64,000 nt of DNA from the NCBI GenBank assembly GCA_949316235.1, contig OX438743.1, positions 35,929,242 to 35,993,241 of the forward strand, in the 5' to 3' direction. How positions within the stretch are numbered: position 1 is the first letter of the stretch; every line of letters begins with the position of its first letter. Positions 36,811 through 49,358 of the stretch are shown here, one piece after another. The translations under genes and the position numbers were made by a program. Below the pieces are notes generated by a model that ran no database searches, had not been told where the DNA came from, and saw only the letters and a list, made by a program, of their open reading frames with translations. The stretch is from Oegoconia quadripuncta. Its lineage: Eukaryota > Arthropoda > Insecta > Lepidoptera > Autostichidae.

Positions 36811-37274
36811 TTTATGATTAATTCGCCATTTCCAACCCTATAAACTTCACAAGAACTTAATAAACCTGTGATAGCATCGGTGCAGTGTTTATGGAGTGAA
36901 TTTCGCCTTAATTCGTGGTATCTTCACGACCCGGTCAAGGGTCGCTCGCAGCTGACGCTGCCCTGGATGATTGTAATCCCAGGGTTAAAGGAATCAAGTA
37001 AGTGTGCATATTCTTATCCTAGTTGCAGCTGTACTCTCTCCATTCCATATACGCCCTGTAGCTACCCCCTTTTCTTCCATCGAGTTATTTACAAGTGCAA
37101 TTTAGTATAAATGATTTGCTATATTTCACCCGTAAAGATACAGTCCGCTGCCCCTGAGCTCGATGGTCTACGCCTCTCATAAGTGATGAAACAGGCAGGT
37201 AAAAGAGAAATTTCCGCAACCCCAAATGGGAGAGAATTACCACCACACGTGGTCAATGAAATACATACAGACCT

Positions 37275-37507
37275 GTATAACGTCAAGGCCTTTATCCCAA
37301 ATATAGGGTGATCAGACATTAAAAGTTTAATGTTTGAAACATCCACGGTTCACCTTTCAAACTTATAAGAAATGCATGACATACGGTGAACCTATCGTCG
37401 TTGAAACGTGCAAGTTCAGATGTTTTTAGTGTAACGTCCCTTAGTCGCTTTTGTAATACCCACAGGTTGGTTCAATTCCCTTTACGTCTCGGAAACCACA
37501 CAGCATA
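37275..37507 (-). repeat. Repeat family R, minus-strand copy
   Basis: Reverse order of family R blocks: TTTATCCCAAATATAGGGTG, AAAAGTTTAATGTTTGAAAC, AATACCCACAGG, ACCACACAGCAT. Confidence 0.65.
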
Positions 37508-37583
37508 CTTGTGAATACTGGTATAGCAATAAAAATACTTACGACCTGCTTCAGTAGGTATGGGTATGTACCTGGGCACAGTC

Positions 37584-38355
37584 GTCGATGTTAAGTGAGT
37601 TCAGTAAAAAAGGTTACATACAAAAGAGGTTTGAGGTCAGACCGATTGTACATGTAGAATTACAGAAAACGTTAGTTGGTGTTAATACAACTACGTTCCT
37701 GCCGGAAAGCCACGTCGATGTTACGTTTGTCCAGTAAAAAGGTCTTTTTTTATGCACAACGGGTTGGTACTTGACCTCAATCACACCTGATGTTAAGTGA
37801 AGATGAGGTCGAAGGTGGAAGCGTCCTGACCCGGAAACCCCAACACATTTGGGGGACTGGCTATATTATCTCTGACAACCGGAACACAACAATGCTATTA
37901 ATATTGCTGCTTGGCGGCAGATTTAGATAAGATGGTGGTAGCTAGCCAGGCGGACATTTAAAATGCCCTACCACCAACCAAACCGAGTACTTAAACATGT
38001 ACCCCGCTGGGGATCGAACCCGCGACCTCCGAATCGTAAACCCAATGTTGCTTACATTGAGCCACGGAGGCGGTTATTTATATAGAAAAGATATTTGAGA
38101 TCAAATTTGGTGGATTATAGAAATAGAAGTACCGAAAACGTTAGGTAGTTGGTGTTAATACGACTACGTTCTTACCGGAATGCAACGTCGATGTTACGTG
38201 TGCCCAGTAAAAAGGTTATTTACAAAACAAATTTGAGGTCAAATTTGGTAGATTATAGAAATAGAATCAGAGAAAATGTTAGATACGCCTACGTGCCTAC
38301 TTGAATGCAACGTCAATTTTACGTGTCTCAAATGAAAAGGTTATTTACCGTTAAA
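37584..38355 (+). repeat. Tandem array, about 125-140-bp unit, 3-4 units, split by a SINE
   Basis: The marker GTCGATGTTA(C/A)GTG-like followed by CAGTAAAAAGGT recurs at 37584, 37714, 38187 and, diverged, 38312. After removing the SINE the spacings are about 130, 142 and 125 bp. Units also share TTTGAGGTCAAATTTGGT and GTTGGTGTTAATAC with TACGTTC. Not seen elsewhere in the window. Confidence 0.8.
37744..38073 (-). mobile_element. SINE family B, full-length, inserted in a tandem array
   Basis: About 330 bp. Head CCGCCTCCGTGGCTCAATGT, B box GGGTTCGATCCCC, then ACCAAACCAAGT-region, CTAGCTACCACCATCTTATC, GCCGCCAAGCAGCAAT, and tail GTGATTGAGGTCAAGTACCA with an A7 end. It interrupts the array after CAGTAAAAAGGT; the array resumes with TTATTTA. 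Confidence 0.85.
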
Positions 38356-41300
38356 TAGATTGACTTCAACAAACAAATCTTTCAACTATGTTAGTCTTAA
38401 GGAAGTGCTTAAATAAGAGATCTAATCGAGCACAGGCATTAATGATATAACGCAGTAAAGTGATAACATTTATCGTATTGTTTTAGTGGCAGTGATTTGA
38501 CAGTCAGGGTGGTCAAATTAATTTTAGCATTTAAGAAAAATTAACCTTAACACATTAAAATTAAGGCCATTTTGCCTTAGTACAGCAGGTCGATATCAAA
38601 CAGAACAATGGTTTGTATCGTAATGTATTTTTAATGGTAATTTTTCTTCTCTGCTAATGATTTTGATACTGATCCCTGTGTGCAGTATATAATTGTATTT
38701 ATATTACCAAAGAATTTATATGATTAATTTCGTTCCGAAATAGGTAAGCTACTTGTCGTTCTAAATTTTTTGGAAGGTTGGCATCAATGACGCTGTTGCC
38801 CATCAATTTATTTGTTTATAACCACCCATCCATCGAATTATTTGTAAGTGACTGCAATCCTAATAACATTATTCCTATCATCAAAACCAACAACTTACAA
38901 CACTAATTCTGATTTTAAGTTGTTACATATTACGAATATTTTGTCCACAGGGTTTTGTTACTTTGAATGTACAACTAATAATTCAAAATTTCAAAGTTTT
39001 GAAACAATAGTTGTTTTATGCAATGCAGCGATTTAATATGCTCCTGTCGGTGGAGTCCTTTCCTCACTACTTTACATTCCGCCTTTTCTTTGACTTCCTG
39101 ATATGACACGGCGTTTATTTTTTCCTTTACTTGTACCAAGTATGTTCACCTACAAGAGCATAGGTCTTAAATTGAAGAGTGAGAGAGTGATCTATTAATA
39201 ATCCTACATGAACAGTGGCCCAAATGCCACTACAATAACTATCAACTCAATAATTATCTATCAATGCTAAGTTTATTCAATGCCATACATACTAATTTTA
39301 GGTAAATAGTTTAGGGGAAAGTAACTGTTCCAAAAACTTCACCAAACCAATCCAATAGTACAGTTTACCGTCATAGTGGCGTGATCCCAAGCCAATTTAC
39401 GTTAGTTTGGGGGAACGAAGTAAAAAAGAATAACAATAAAGTAATATAATTTGGGACCACTGCGAGCGACGTCGCCGTTACCTATTTGTATCGGGGGAGG
39501 GCCCTAATTTAATGAAGCAGTGGGATTCATTTCGACCATTATTCTATAGAGATATTATGACATTTGTAGAAGACATAAAATCTTTAGTATTAATATATTT
39601 AGATATGACCTCAGTTGAACTTTAAATTCTTTTGCTATGCTCCATTTAGTGAGTTCAATTAAAGGATTCTAAGGTATATTTTTTACTACTTGCAATATAA
39701 AAGAATTATAAACGTTCTCATTGATGATAAGGTTTAATGTTATTTAGTGAAAATTTTATTACTGAAAGAATCTGCTCCCGCATAAGTTATAAAATTTTAG
39801 AATACCTAAATAATTTGCGTGCCACACTTTAAAGTAATATTTGCTCGTTTGATATACTATGTCATAAAAAATATTCAAATTGACCCAGAAATTAATTAAT
39901 TCATAATCATCCTGTGACTTTTTCGACTATCAAGATTCTACCACCCTGGAAGAACAATTTGAGATTTTTTCTTTGTTAAATTTGCAAAGACATAAATGTT
40001 TTGCCACAGATCGTCATAATCAAATTTTACAAGGAAACCTGACAAGGACCCTGTTCAGAGCAGTTACGCGGCCTGGGGCGATATACCTGATAAAGTCAGT
40101 CTATAATTAATATTCCAGCGAACCCCAAGCTTTGTTTTGATGCATGTGATGTAACTCAGTTACCAGTAACGTTCTTTGCATTCGATTTTGAACTTTCCTC
40201 GCACAGGTAAGAACAATCCGGGAAGCGATTTTGATTGTGAAAAAATTGCAAAATATTTGTTAAGTACTTGACTGACCAAATTAGTACCATAGTATTTAAA
40301 ATTAGTTAATCGTTTGGATTGGTCCATACTTAAAAGTTACAAAAGCTGCATGGGGACATATCACGACGGAATCTGGACTATAATGCTAAATATTAAACGT
40401 CATAATGAAGCAACAACAAATTTTGTTGACATCAATTATGTCTTGAAAAGATAGTATTTATGACGACACATAATAGGTGAACAAAGTTATCAGTGTTTGT
40501 TCGACTTATGTCACAAAAGCGCAAAGCTGAACTTGGATCCTTTTATTACACATAACTTCTGCTGTACTTTTAACTACTTACTGTTAAGGGTATCTATAGG
40601 GAACAGTGTAGTTTCTTTACTTATAATTTATTACTCTAAATACAGATTGTATATCAGAATCTTTGTAAATTATTATATTTCACAAATAAAGAGCCAATTG
40701 GAAAAGTAGCTAATGACAAAAATTACTTGACGGTGCCAAGTTGCAGTGATCTATGATATTCTATATGGCATGATACGACAGAGAAGAAAATACAGAATTG
40801 CTGAAAATCTTGACATGCATGTTATTATATGTATACGAGTGCATTTCAATCTATGTCATTGCCAGTAAAGACGGTGTTCTGTCTTGCGGTCTGCACGCAC
40901 GACCGGTGCGGCCTCGTCGTCGGCGCACAAGGCACAACGCTGGGTCGTAAGACTGTGAGGGAAGCAAACTCGTGCAGTTACGTTCACGATACAACCGTGA
41001 ATACAGAAATCGTTAATCGTAAAGTTTCCTTTTACAATGTCATTAGGGAAATTGGCGTCGTTAATTTATAAAGGCCCCTTTAACTGCTTTGCTATCGACG
41101 AATTTAAATCGGTAATCCCGCGGTTTGTTTTATGGCTGCGATATCAGGAAATTTATATCGTTCATCGTAAACGTATACGTTTAATGCAGTCGAGATCAGT
41201 GCTGAATTCACGAATTGAATGAAAATGTTCGGTTAACTGATTCTCTATCTGGGGTTGCGTTTTGGTAAACAAAAAATATATAATGGACGCATTTTTCATG

Positions 41301-43720
41301 TTAGCTTTGGTATTGTATTTAACTGCTATGCAGGATAGCAGTGTGTGTGTGTGTTTGTTTATGTGTTTTGCATATTACATCATATTGTGAGGCTGCTTTG
41401 AAAATCAGTTATAACTAACAATTCTGAGATGGAGACTTTTTGGCACCACTTTACGACATGGTATAAAATAGGTCTGGCATTTTGTTTCTGGTTTTCATTT
41501 ACCTCCAATTGTACTACTTTGGTTTGGTATGAATATGTTTGTAAAAAATTTTATGTTTCGGTTAAATAAAAAATTTCTATTCTATTCTGTTATGTCGATA
41601 ATTAAATGGCGATGATCTTCCAGCGTTGATGTAATAAAGGCTATCCTCATACGACGATGAATGTCGGTTCTGCGTTCTTCATGAAATTCAGACAAATCCT
41701 TCCATGAAATAACTGTTACAGATTGATATTGTCTTCCCAAGTACGAATTATCTGCAGGTAATATCATTATACTTTCCTGTATAAAGTAAATTAGAAATGG
41801 TAGATCTGTGTTGTGCAGTTACACAAATTAACTCGATAGCGACACAAGAATCAATGCAGTCTTTTAAATTTGCAATCAGCCACATGGTATGTTATTTTTT
41901 CTAAAACATTATGCTGAGGCAGAATCTTTTGAGTGTTTATTATTGCTGTCATATACTTGTAATAATTATCGCTTGTATATTAATTTTCTTTATTTTATGT
42001 TGCTTTGTTTTTTAAAGCATAGTGTCATGCATTCTTAAAGTTGCGTTTATGTTGAACCATCATTATTTCTTTCAAAATATTCTTTTCTTTAAAGTGTTTT
42101 GATATGAAGTGTCAATAGTAGTCGCGGAAGTGTCGAGTGTAGGGTTTCGGTGTAAAACAAACTCCACTAATACTCGAGTGCAAGACAAAACGACGACCAT
42201 CCAATATGGATCGAATTACCTTTGACAGGAGCGAGCTGCATTCGAATAAAAGAGCCGAGTGTAGTTATTGACGGTGAAGGCGCTTTATTTTTTTTATTCT
42301 TGCCGCTTATTTGACACTGGCAGATGTTCGCAACATTTACGGGACTCCTTCGCTGACGTAATAATCCGCTTTTGTTGAATTGTCATAAATATACGACTCG
42401 TAATATGTTTTTATTATTTCTTTGTTCCTTATACGAAATAGAATTTTTACTATCATAAAACTGGTGTTATTTTTTGTTTTCAGTAAAAGTATAGCTAAAT
42501 TATATAGCTAGAGAACACTCTTTATATATAATGTTCGCTAGTGCATATGTCGGTAAAATAAGCCATGGGTAGTATTATTAACAACCGTTTTACCCCTTGG
42601 CTTATATTGCCTTTCACAAAATATTAATGTATCAGAGCTAGCGTGTTAGGGGTACATTTTTAGCTGCAAGTAACTGTACCGAAGAATAAATACCTAACAC
42701 ATCAACTGAAAATAGTCACCTAAATCGTCACCTGAAGACAGAAATACTCTATACACTATTGACTATAAATTCCAAATGCGTTGCTTGAAGCATAGATATC
42801 TGCGGACGTCTGCATCTTACCTGCAAAGAGTAGCGATTAGGGCGTTATACTTAAATGAAAAGCCTACTCTACATCCAATCTCTTGTGGAGGTCTAAGTAG
42901 CCTTGACCCAAGGGGATTAGGAGACTATTGATGTTTTGTTAAGTGATGGAAAAAGTTACTATCGTGTTTTAACTAGAAGCTAATCATGGGGGTGAAAAAT
43001 AAACACAAGTAACGAGTATAGCTTTTAAATATTGGGAAGAATTGTTTGTTTGTCATACAACGACATAATAAAAATAGATGTGTATAAATGTTCAATCAAT
43101 TTTATACAAACGTGGACAGTGAAAATAAGAAATATGGTTTGCATAAATTCAAAATTATAAATAGATGCTAATTAAACTCATTGCCACAAAACTAGGAAAG
43201 AACACCTGCAGAAAGGCGTCAGGAACAAACTACGACCTCAAACATAATGCCTGAAACCAAAGCTTAATTAAGACTACCTACCTCTACTGAGGAAACTAAT
43301 TAAACTTATTCCATTATTCCTGCAAACGAAATTTTAAGTGAACCTTCTGAGGACAAGCTGCTTCCAGAAAGATTTGTTTTTATTGCATTCCAAACTTCCA
43401 AATTACATTATTTCGTCGCTTTTCACTGAGACTTTGGTTACGAAATTTTCTGGGAATCTTAATTCTGATATTGCTTGTCACAATAACAAAGGTACTAACT
43501 GTAACTTACGATTTAATGTCCTTTACGCTAATTAAAAATCACACCATTTTGTGGTTGGTGGGATAGTTTCCCTACGTATAAGCGGTCACTTTACAAATGA
43601 TAATTCACAGATTTTCGAATATTGGAGATTAGGTATATCACATACAAATTATCCCATCAAAAACATAAATGGGAATATAAGAGCCAAGTTCAATATTAGG
43701 CATATACGTGGGTGTCGACT
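38356..43720. other. Long stretch without a gene
   Basis: AT-rich, with (GT)n near 41341, a possible LINE tail ending TTCTATTCTATTCTG near 41570-41588, and a GC-richer block at 40850-41230. An inverted pair, GTAAAATAAGCCATGGG against CCCTTGGCTTATATTGCC, lies at about 42552-42612. Frames of 60-80 codons here show nothing recognisable. Confidence 0.4.
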
Positions 43721-43724
43721 TCGC

Positions 43725-44075
43725 AATCAATCTACATACATACATAAAGTCACGTCTGTTTCCCATAGGGGTAGGCAGTGACCATATATTTCCACTTGCT
43801 ACGATCCTGACAAACCTCTTTTGCTTCATTCAATCTCATAAGGTTGTTCATATATATATGCTCGACGGTTTAGGGTATCTTGACTTGGCCTTTCTTTAAG
43901 ACGTCGCTGATTTGATCATGGTACGTTCGTCGTGGTCTTTCCCTGCCAACACTACCATCCACATTCACATCGTATATCTCTTTCGTGAGTCTTCTGTCAT
44001 TCACCCTCGCCACATGTGTTTGAACATCTTTTTCAATCTTTGTGACTACGTCTTCTTTCACACTGCTTAACTAAC
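43725..44075 (-). pseudogene. LINE reverse-transcriptase C-terminal fragment, frame-shifted
   Basis: On the minus strand: [53 protein letters not shown] and GQVK. After a frame slip the sense resumes as NEAKEVCQDRSKWKYMVTAY, ending PYGKQT with a stop at 43750-43752. The order (DRRLTKEIY, GRxRPRRT, VLKKGQV, CxDRSKW, AYPYGK) is a pattern common to lepidopteran non-LTR elements, by recall. It is cut at its 5' side. Confidence 0.75.
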
Positions 44076-44658
44076 TAATTACACTATTCCTGATTCTATC
44101 TTTCAAAGTCATCTAAGGGGTCAATCAACCTAAGGGGCTTTAATAAATAAAGTAAATTACGTGTGACTAGGTTAAATCGGTTTTGAGTAATTAAGGTGTC
44201 AAGAGTAGCTCCAAATGTTTCATGTAATAACACATGGCTGTTGCTTCGCCAGTTCCCTTTTCTTGAACTTGGCTTGACACGCTACCTCGTGTCTTTATTT
44301 CGTGACAAATCTGACACCTCCAATGAAATCTTTAATATTTTTAATTCACTCGCAATAATTGTTATAGAAACATGCATTCAATAGACGAGTAAGATGTGCA
44401 AAGGTGAACTTAATGAAGAATTTCCTACCGCGTCCTAATTATTCATACATCGCTGTTTTACATTATCCATGATAGTAAGCAGTTCTTATACCATCCTGAA
44501 TTCTTTAAAATAATTCAGTAAACCTATTTTCAAGTCTAAATGTTACTTATGAAAATAAAGCAATTTTGTTTGAATCGTCTAGGTTTGACAATTAGCAACA
44601 GAACTACGCATGGTCACTGTCTGCTTTCAGGCACTGTGTCGAGTACCAGTGTTGATCC

Positions 44659-44897
44659 TAACCTCCTTTGTGTAGTGGTTAGAAACTCTGACTGCTATAC
44701 CAAATGGTCGCGGGTTCGAATCCTGGGCATATGTTTGCTTGGTGAATACGGACGGAGTTATGGATGGTTTTCACTTATACAAAAAAAATGTAGTCGTTTA
44801 TCAACCATCTGGTTCCCATAATACAAGCCTAGTTGCTTAGTATTGAACTACATGGCGCTGTGTGCATGTGCAAATATATTTATTTATTATTTATATT
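44659..44897 (+). repeat. tRNA-derived SINE family A, head type I
   Basis: CTTTGTGTAGTGGTTAGAAA, B box GGGTTCGAATCC, GTAGTCGTTTATCAACCATC, CCATAATACAAGCC, ACTACATGGCGCTGTGTG and a TATTTATTTATTATTTAT end. Some bases lost after the B box. Confidence 0.8.
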
Positions 44898-45690
44898 AAC
44901 TTAAATATTGTATTGTACTTTATGTATTTATTTATTATAATATATCATATATATGTAATTAATACGTGTGCATTAGTATTTATCACGTATACCTACATGC
45001 ATGGATATATATATTATTAAAATTTATTTGGTTAAAAATTATTTAGTTATTATTGTGTCACATCATCACTATCACATTACTATTAATATTTTTCATACTT
45101 TAGGAGGATAAGACTTCTGGGATTCAATATGCAGAACTTTCTGATGTATACTTAATAATTAGGAAATTTATTTGTGCTTCTTCTTCTTTGCGAGTCGATG
45201 ACAAAAACGTCAAATTCTTGAGAACCAGAATGTAGTCACGCGTATATAAATAAAACATAAATTATTTCTTTTATAGTAAATAGCCTAATTTCTACACATA
45301 GGATAACTGACAAAGGAAGTTCATGCAAAGGACGCAATATTGTGTTACTTTTTGTTGCGAATTTTACATAAGCCCGTGTATGTACGTTCCCCTCTGTAGG
45401 TGTTTAAAAAAGTGTTTAAGAGAGCTTAAAACTGAATAAAATTAACATCACAAACACTTTCCTCTGGCACGGATGAGATATTGTACATATTATGTGCTTT
45501 GTTCATTACCTGATGCCTCAAATGAGATTCTGTTTCAGTCGGAGCTGCGAGCTAAATGATAGATATACGAGTATCTACATATACCTACAGAATGGAAAAT
45601 TGAGATGGAGCATGAACGGAAACGATTTCGAAGATATTTAGCTTTAATACAGTTGGTTTGATCTATCTGGATGATATGTAATCATTTGAC
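44898..45690. other. AT-rich, no feature seen
   Basis: Very AT-rich at 44880-45080. No shared repeat or exon. Confidence 0.4.
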
Positions 45691-45940
45691 GACCGATTGG
45701 TGTGGTGGTTCACTACCCACCACACCACCACCACACCCGCAACCGTTCGAACGGTTGCGGGTTCGAATCCCGCGAGGGGTAAATGTTTGTGTGATGAATA
45801 TGAACATTTATTCCCGGGTCATGGATGTTTATATAAATATTTATGTATTATCAGTTATCGAGTATCCATAGCACAAGTTTTGCTTAGTTTGGGACTAGAT
45901 TATTGGTGTTAAGTATCCGAAATATTTACATATTTATTTT
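45691..45940 (+). repeat. tRNA-derived SINE family A, head type II, with an inverted duplication in the head
   Basis: GACCGATTGGTGTGGTGGTT opens the element, and a B box, GGGTTCGAATCCCG, and the standard tail follow. Between them an extra segment makes a 28-bp perfect palindrome (45735-45762: ACCCGCAACCGTTC and its complement). GGTGTGGTGG is also mirrored as CCACCACACC. The type II copy at 14603 lacks this. Confidence 0.85.
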
Positions 45941-46590
45941 GTTTCCACGGAAATTATCTTCAATTTTTAATCTATAGTTATTAAGAAAGTCGTTAAATAT
46001 TCTTAAAAGTTTTCAGTCGAATGTTAGTATCATTTCAAAATGAAGATAATTTTAATAATCGAATTCACAAAATCATTTTCTTTTCACGAAAACACCCAAA
46101 GATTATCAACCAGCAAAATACGTCGACCAATAGTGACGAATATTGGTAAACGTATTCCTTAGTTTATTCACAGGCGCACTAAGAAAACGCTTTTAAATAT
46201 TCTCTCCTAAAGCTGTCAAAAGGTAGGGAAAACAATTCAAAACAGAAGTCAGTATCAGGAACTAAGGATTATAGAAAAATAAACATTGGTATATTTTTCT
46301 AGAATCCTTAGTTCTCTCTCACTCTGTCATAAAGAAATAAATATCTGTTTCAGCATTTTTCATAATTCTATATAAATACAACGAAATATTTAAAATTAGA
46401 GTATGTTACTAAAAATTATATTATATATAAGATGGCGCCAGCGGTATTTTAGATTACAATTTTTTTTCATTTTGCCCTTGTACCTTAATAAAAATTAGTT
46501 TTTATTTCGAGATTTGCAGATAAATTTCTGTACTATGTTTGTTCAATATATGTTTGTATACTTATATATGCAATAAAGTGTTAAATAAAT
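45941..46590. other. No gene seen; hairpin at 46259-46314
   Basis: AT-rich. A retroposon-like 3' end (TGCAATAAAGTGTTAAATAA) lies at about 46540-46600. Confidence 0.4.
46259..46314. repeat. Hairpin with 23-bp arms
   Basis: GAACTAAGGATTATAGAAAA plus ATA (46259-46281) pairs with 46292-46314 with one mismatch (46271 with 46302), around a 10-nt loop. Size resembles a small hairpin RNA precursor or a minimal inverted-repeat element. Confidence 0.75.
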
Positions 46591-46619
46591 AAAATAAAGT
46601 CGCGGGCGAAAAGCTAGTA

Positions 46620-47264
46620 TTCAAATATATGATCCCATAAAACAAAAGAAACGCCAGACGACAAAAACTGTAGATACTAGAAGATTCGAAATCTCCAAAA
46701 GTATTGATGAATGGTGCACAATGGGCTGGAGCATAGATTAAGTAACTTGCGCGGCTTCAACGTTCGAAGTCTCACAAAGGCCGAAATGTTCTAGAAAGGA
46801 AGAATTTTGATGGCTCCAGCCAACAATGGCGGGGGCAGACGTCGGCGGCGAGCGCGATGAGTGTTTTACGACTGGAATCCGGAGGCTCTGAAGCCACAAT
46901 TGTTTTAAACCGAACAAAGTTGAATATAGCCGAGCTAAAGGTCTGTAAGAAATATGCATGAAGTGTTATTCACTTACCATTTTGGTATTTGTTGTCTACA
47001 TTGTTATTAGGTAAGATAAATGATTTATAGTGTTCGTTACAAGCGTAAGATCCCTTACTGTGCAGAAATACTGGATGGATCTGCACATGCGAATTACAAT
47101 ACAATTTTTATAATTAATTTTTGTTTTCTTCTAGCTTTATAAGTGATATAGTTATGTCTGTATGTGTGTATAGGGAGTTAAATAAATGACTAATTATAAG
47201 CTAGATAAAAGAAATCACTATGTCATGCCTGAGTGTCCGCGCGATGATGACATACTCGTAGGTA
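46620..47264. other. No gene seen; GC-richer block 46700-46960
   Basis: The block carries a 73-codon minus-strand frame with no known domain and no match elsewhere in the window. Confidence 0.35.
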
Positions 47265-47361
47265 CGTGTTCCTATAAATATATTTGTAGTTTCTATAAGA
47301 TATTTAAATGTACCTCCCTTATTTAAACAATAAAGCGTATTTGATTGATTGATTGATTGAT
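47265..47361 (+). repeat. LINE-like 3' end with (TTGA)n tail
   Basis: TTTGTAGTTTCTATAAGATA, AATGTACCTCCCTTATTTAA and ACAATAAAGCGTATTTGATT precede TTGA units. The same sequence is inverted at 55345-55440. Such tails are typical of CR1/Zenon-type LINEs, by recall. Confidence 0.65.
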
Positions 47362-47404
47362 ATCCTTGTAACATTTTAGATAAATAAATTAATATAAATC
47401 TATT

Positions 47405-47545
47405 TTTAACCCCGACGTAAATAGAGTATAAGTTTGAAGGCTGTGGCATTGTAACGTCAAACTGTCTGAATCGATTTGAAAGCAGTTTTTGTTTTCTGGT
47501 GATTCTTAGCCATATTTTAGCCAGATTCGAGGATATTTCGTTTTT
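47405..47545 (+). repeat. Repeat family C, very diverged
   Basis: ACCCCGACGTAAATAGAGTA, then TCTGAATCGATTTGAAAGC and a TTCGAGGATATTT end. Only the start and end resemble family C. Confidence 0.35.
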
Positions 47546-48159
47546 AACACAATTATTTTGTAATGTATTTAATAATTTTGTATTTTAATTAGATGAGAAT
47601 ATTTTAGAGTATCTACACAAAAGGATTGAAACACTATCCTAATCTGGCTGGTCTATCCATAACTTTTTGATTTATTTTAGTCTAAGCTATTAATTTCGGT
47701 CATTTTTCGAAAATCAACAAAATTTTTTTTTTTGGAACTGTGGGACAAGTCCAGAAAATTTGGGCCAGGTGAGTAGCAAATAGCCCCTTGCTGCTGACTC
47801 CGTTTGGCAACCGTACGCCTAACACCCGGTATAATCATATTGGTAGACTCTCGGAGGCTTTATGGTTATTTAAAATTTAAACCCTATTTCACGAACACTA
47901 ATATGAGAGCTATATTGGAAGAATATTTGGCGCGACCGGTCCACTAGTGGGACAAATCCATCCAATTCCCCTAGTTTGTCTACTAAATCATTAAATTTTT
48001 CTTATTATAATAACTAACTATCTCTCTATGCATCCTTCGTTTGATGTTTTGTCTTGTCAAAAAAAAAAGAATCTAGTTTCCAAAAGAAAATTACATCGTG
48101 AAGGATATTTTACCTCTTTCAACAAAGCTTTATAACGATGAAACTTAAATTGCAAGAGT
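47546..48159. other. No feature seen
   Basis: AT-rich, no shared repeat or exon-like frame. Confidence 0.4.
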
Positions 48160-48433
48160 CATGATGCTGTGTGTGCTATTTTATATGGTTTGGTTACATA
48201 AAAATGGTATCAACCCGTCCATTCCCGTGGCTATCGTTAAAGGCGACTAAGGGACTTTCCACCAAAAAATCATCTATAGACTTTCAAATTGCTACTGCGA
48301 TGGGATCACCTCCTCTCACGTGAAAGGTGAACAGTGGATGTTGATTTCAAGCATTGAACTTTTAATGTTTGGAATACCCAAACGTTTATGTTTGGGATAT
48401 CTCTAACCACCCTATTTGGGATGAAGGTCGTGA
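48160..48433 (+). repeat. Repeat family R, near-complete copy
   Basis: ATGATGCTGTGTGTG, CCCGTGGCTATCGTTAAAGG, CGACTAAGGGACTTTCCACC, GAACTTTTAATGTTTGGAAT and CCTATTTGGGATGAAGGTCG in the same order as at 20655. Confidence 0.7.
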
Positions 48434-48704
48434 CATTAAATAAATAATAAATGTCTTTGCACAAACACACAGCGCCATCTAGGTCCATAGTAAGCATCTA
48501 GGCTTGTGTTATGGATACTAGATGGTTGATAAACTACACAAATACATTTTTTTTGTAAATAAATACATATATAAATTAAAAACATCCATAACTCGGGAAC
48601 ACATGTCTGTATTCATCATACAAACATATGCCCCTAGTGGGATTCGAACGCGCGACCATTTGGAGTAGTAGCAGAGTTTCTAACCACTACACCAAACAGG
48701 TCGT
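48434..48704 (-). repeat. tRNA-derived SINE family A, head type I
   Basis: On the minus strand: GACCTGTTTGGTGTAGTGGT, TTAGAAACTCTG, then a B box GTTCGAATCCC, GATGAATACAGACATGTGTT, CCATAACACAAGCC, CTAGATGGCGCTGTGTGTTT and a TTTATTATTTATTTAAT end. It abuts the family R copy. Confidence 0.85.
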
Positions 48705-49127
48705 CCTGTCCTGTACACCAAACATTATGTATGTATGTACATACTAAGGAATCCTGAAAAAGATTGATGTAAGTTGACCAATGCGCAATAAAGATAATTT
48801 TATCAATTAGGTAACTCACCAACAACATTTCAGGTAGAGTGGACTTATCGGGGAAATGGCAATGAGCTTAATGTAATTAATTGTACTGCGACATAACGAT
48901 ACAAATTGTCAGCTACTAATTAGCATAATGTTTTAACTTTAATTACATTTTGACGATACAATTGTATTGTCATTAATAAATTTTACAACTTTAACAATTA
49001 AGCTGATTTTAATTAAGTATTTAAGTATATTTAATTTATTATGTCAATTATATAGATTTTTTACCTAGGTCCATCAATTAACCAATGAAGTATGTAATGC
49101 ACTCAAGTTACACAAAGAGAACGTGGA

Positions 49128-49358
49128 ATAACTTCACCGCGGATATCTTTAATTTGCTTATCCTTCGGGAACTACTCACTGTATCGGGGTAAAAAATATC
49201 CTATGTCTTAATCCAGGGTATGTTCTACTTCTTTCTACCAAATTTCAACTAAATCCGTTCATCCGTTTCGCTGTGATTGAGTAACAAACAAACATCCATA
49301 CTTTCGCATTTTTAATATTTTAATAATCTATAATATTAGTTAGAAGTTAGATTAGATT
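49128..49358 (-). repeat. Repeat family T copy
   Basis: CGGGAACTACTCACTGTATC, TCCTATGTCTTAATCCAGGG, AAATCCGTTCATCCGTTTCG, ACTTTCGCATTTTTAATATT. Its end shares ATAATATTAGTTAGAAGTTA with the hairpin copy at 12978-13114. Confidence 0.65.

Noticed and set aside
43638..43899. Three short overlapping frames as separate genes
   Set aside because: They are shadows of the frame-shifted LINE C-terminus on the minus strand.
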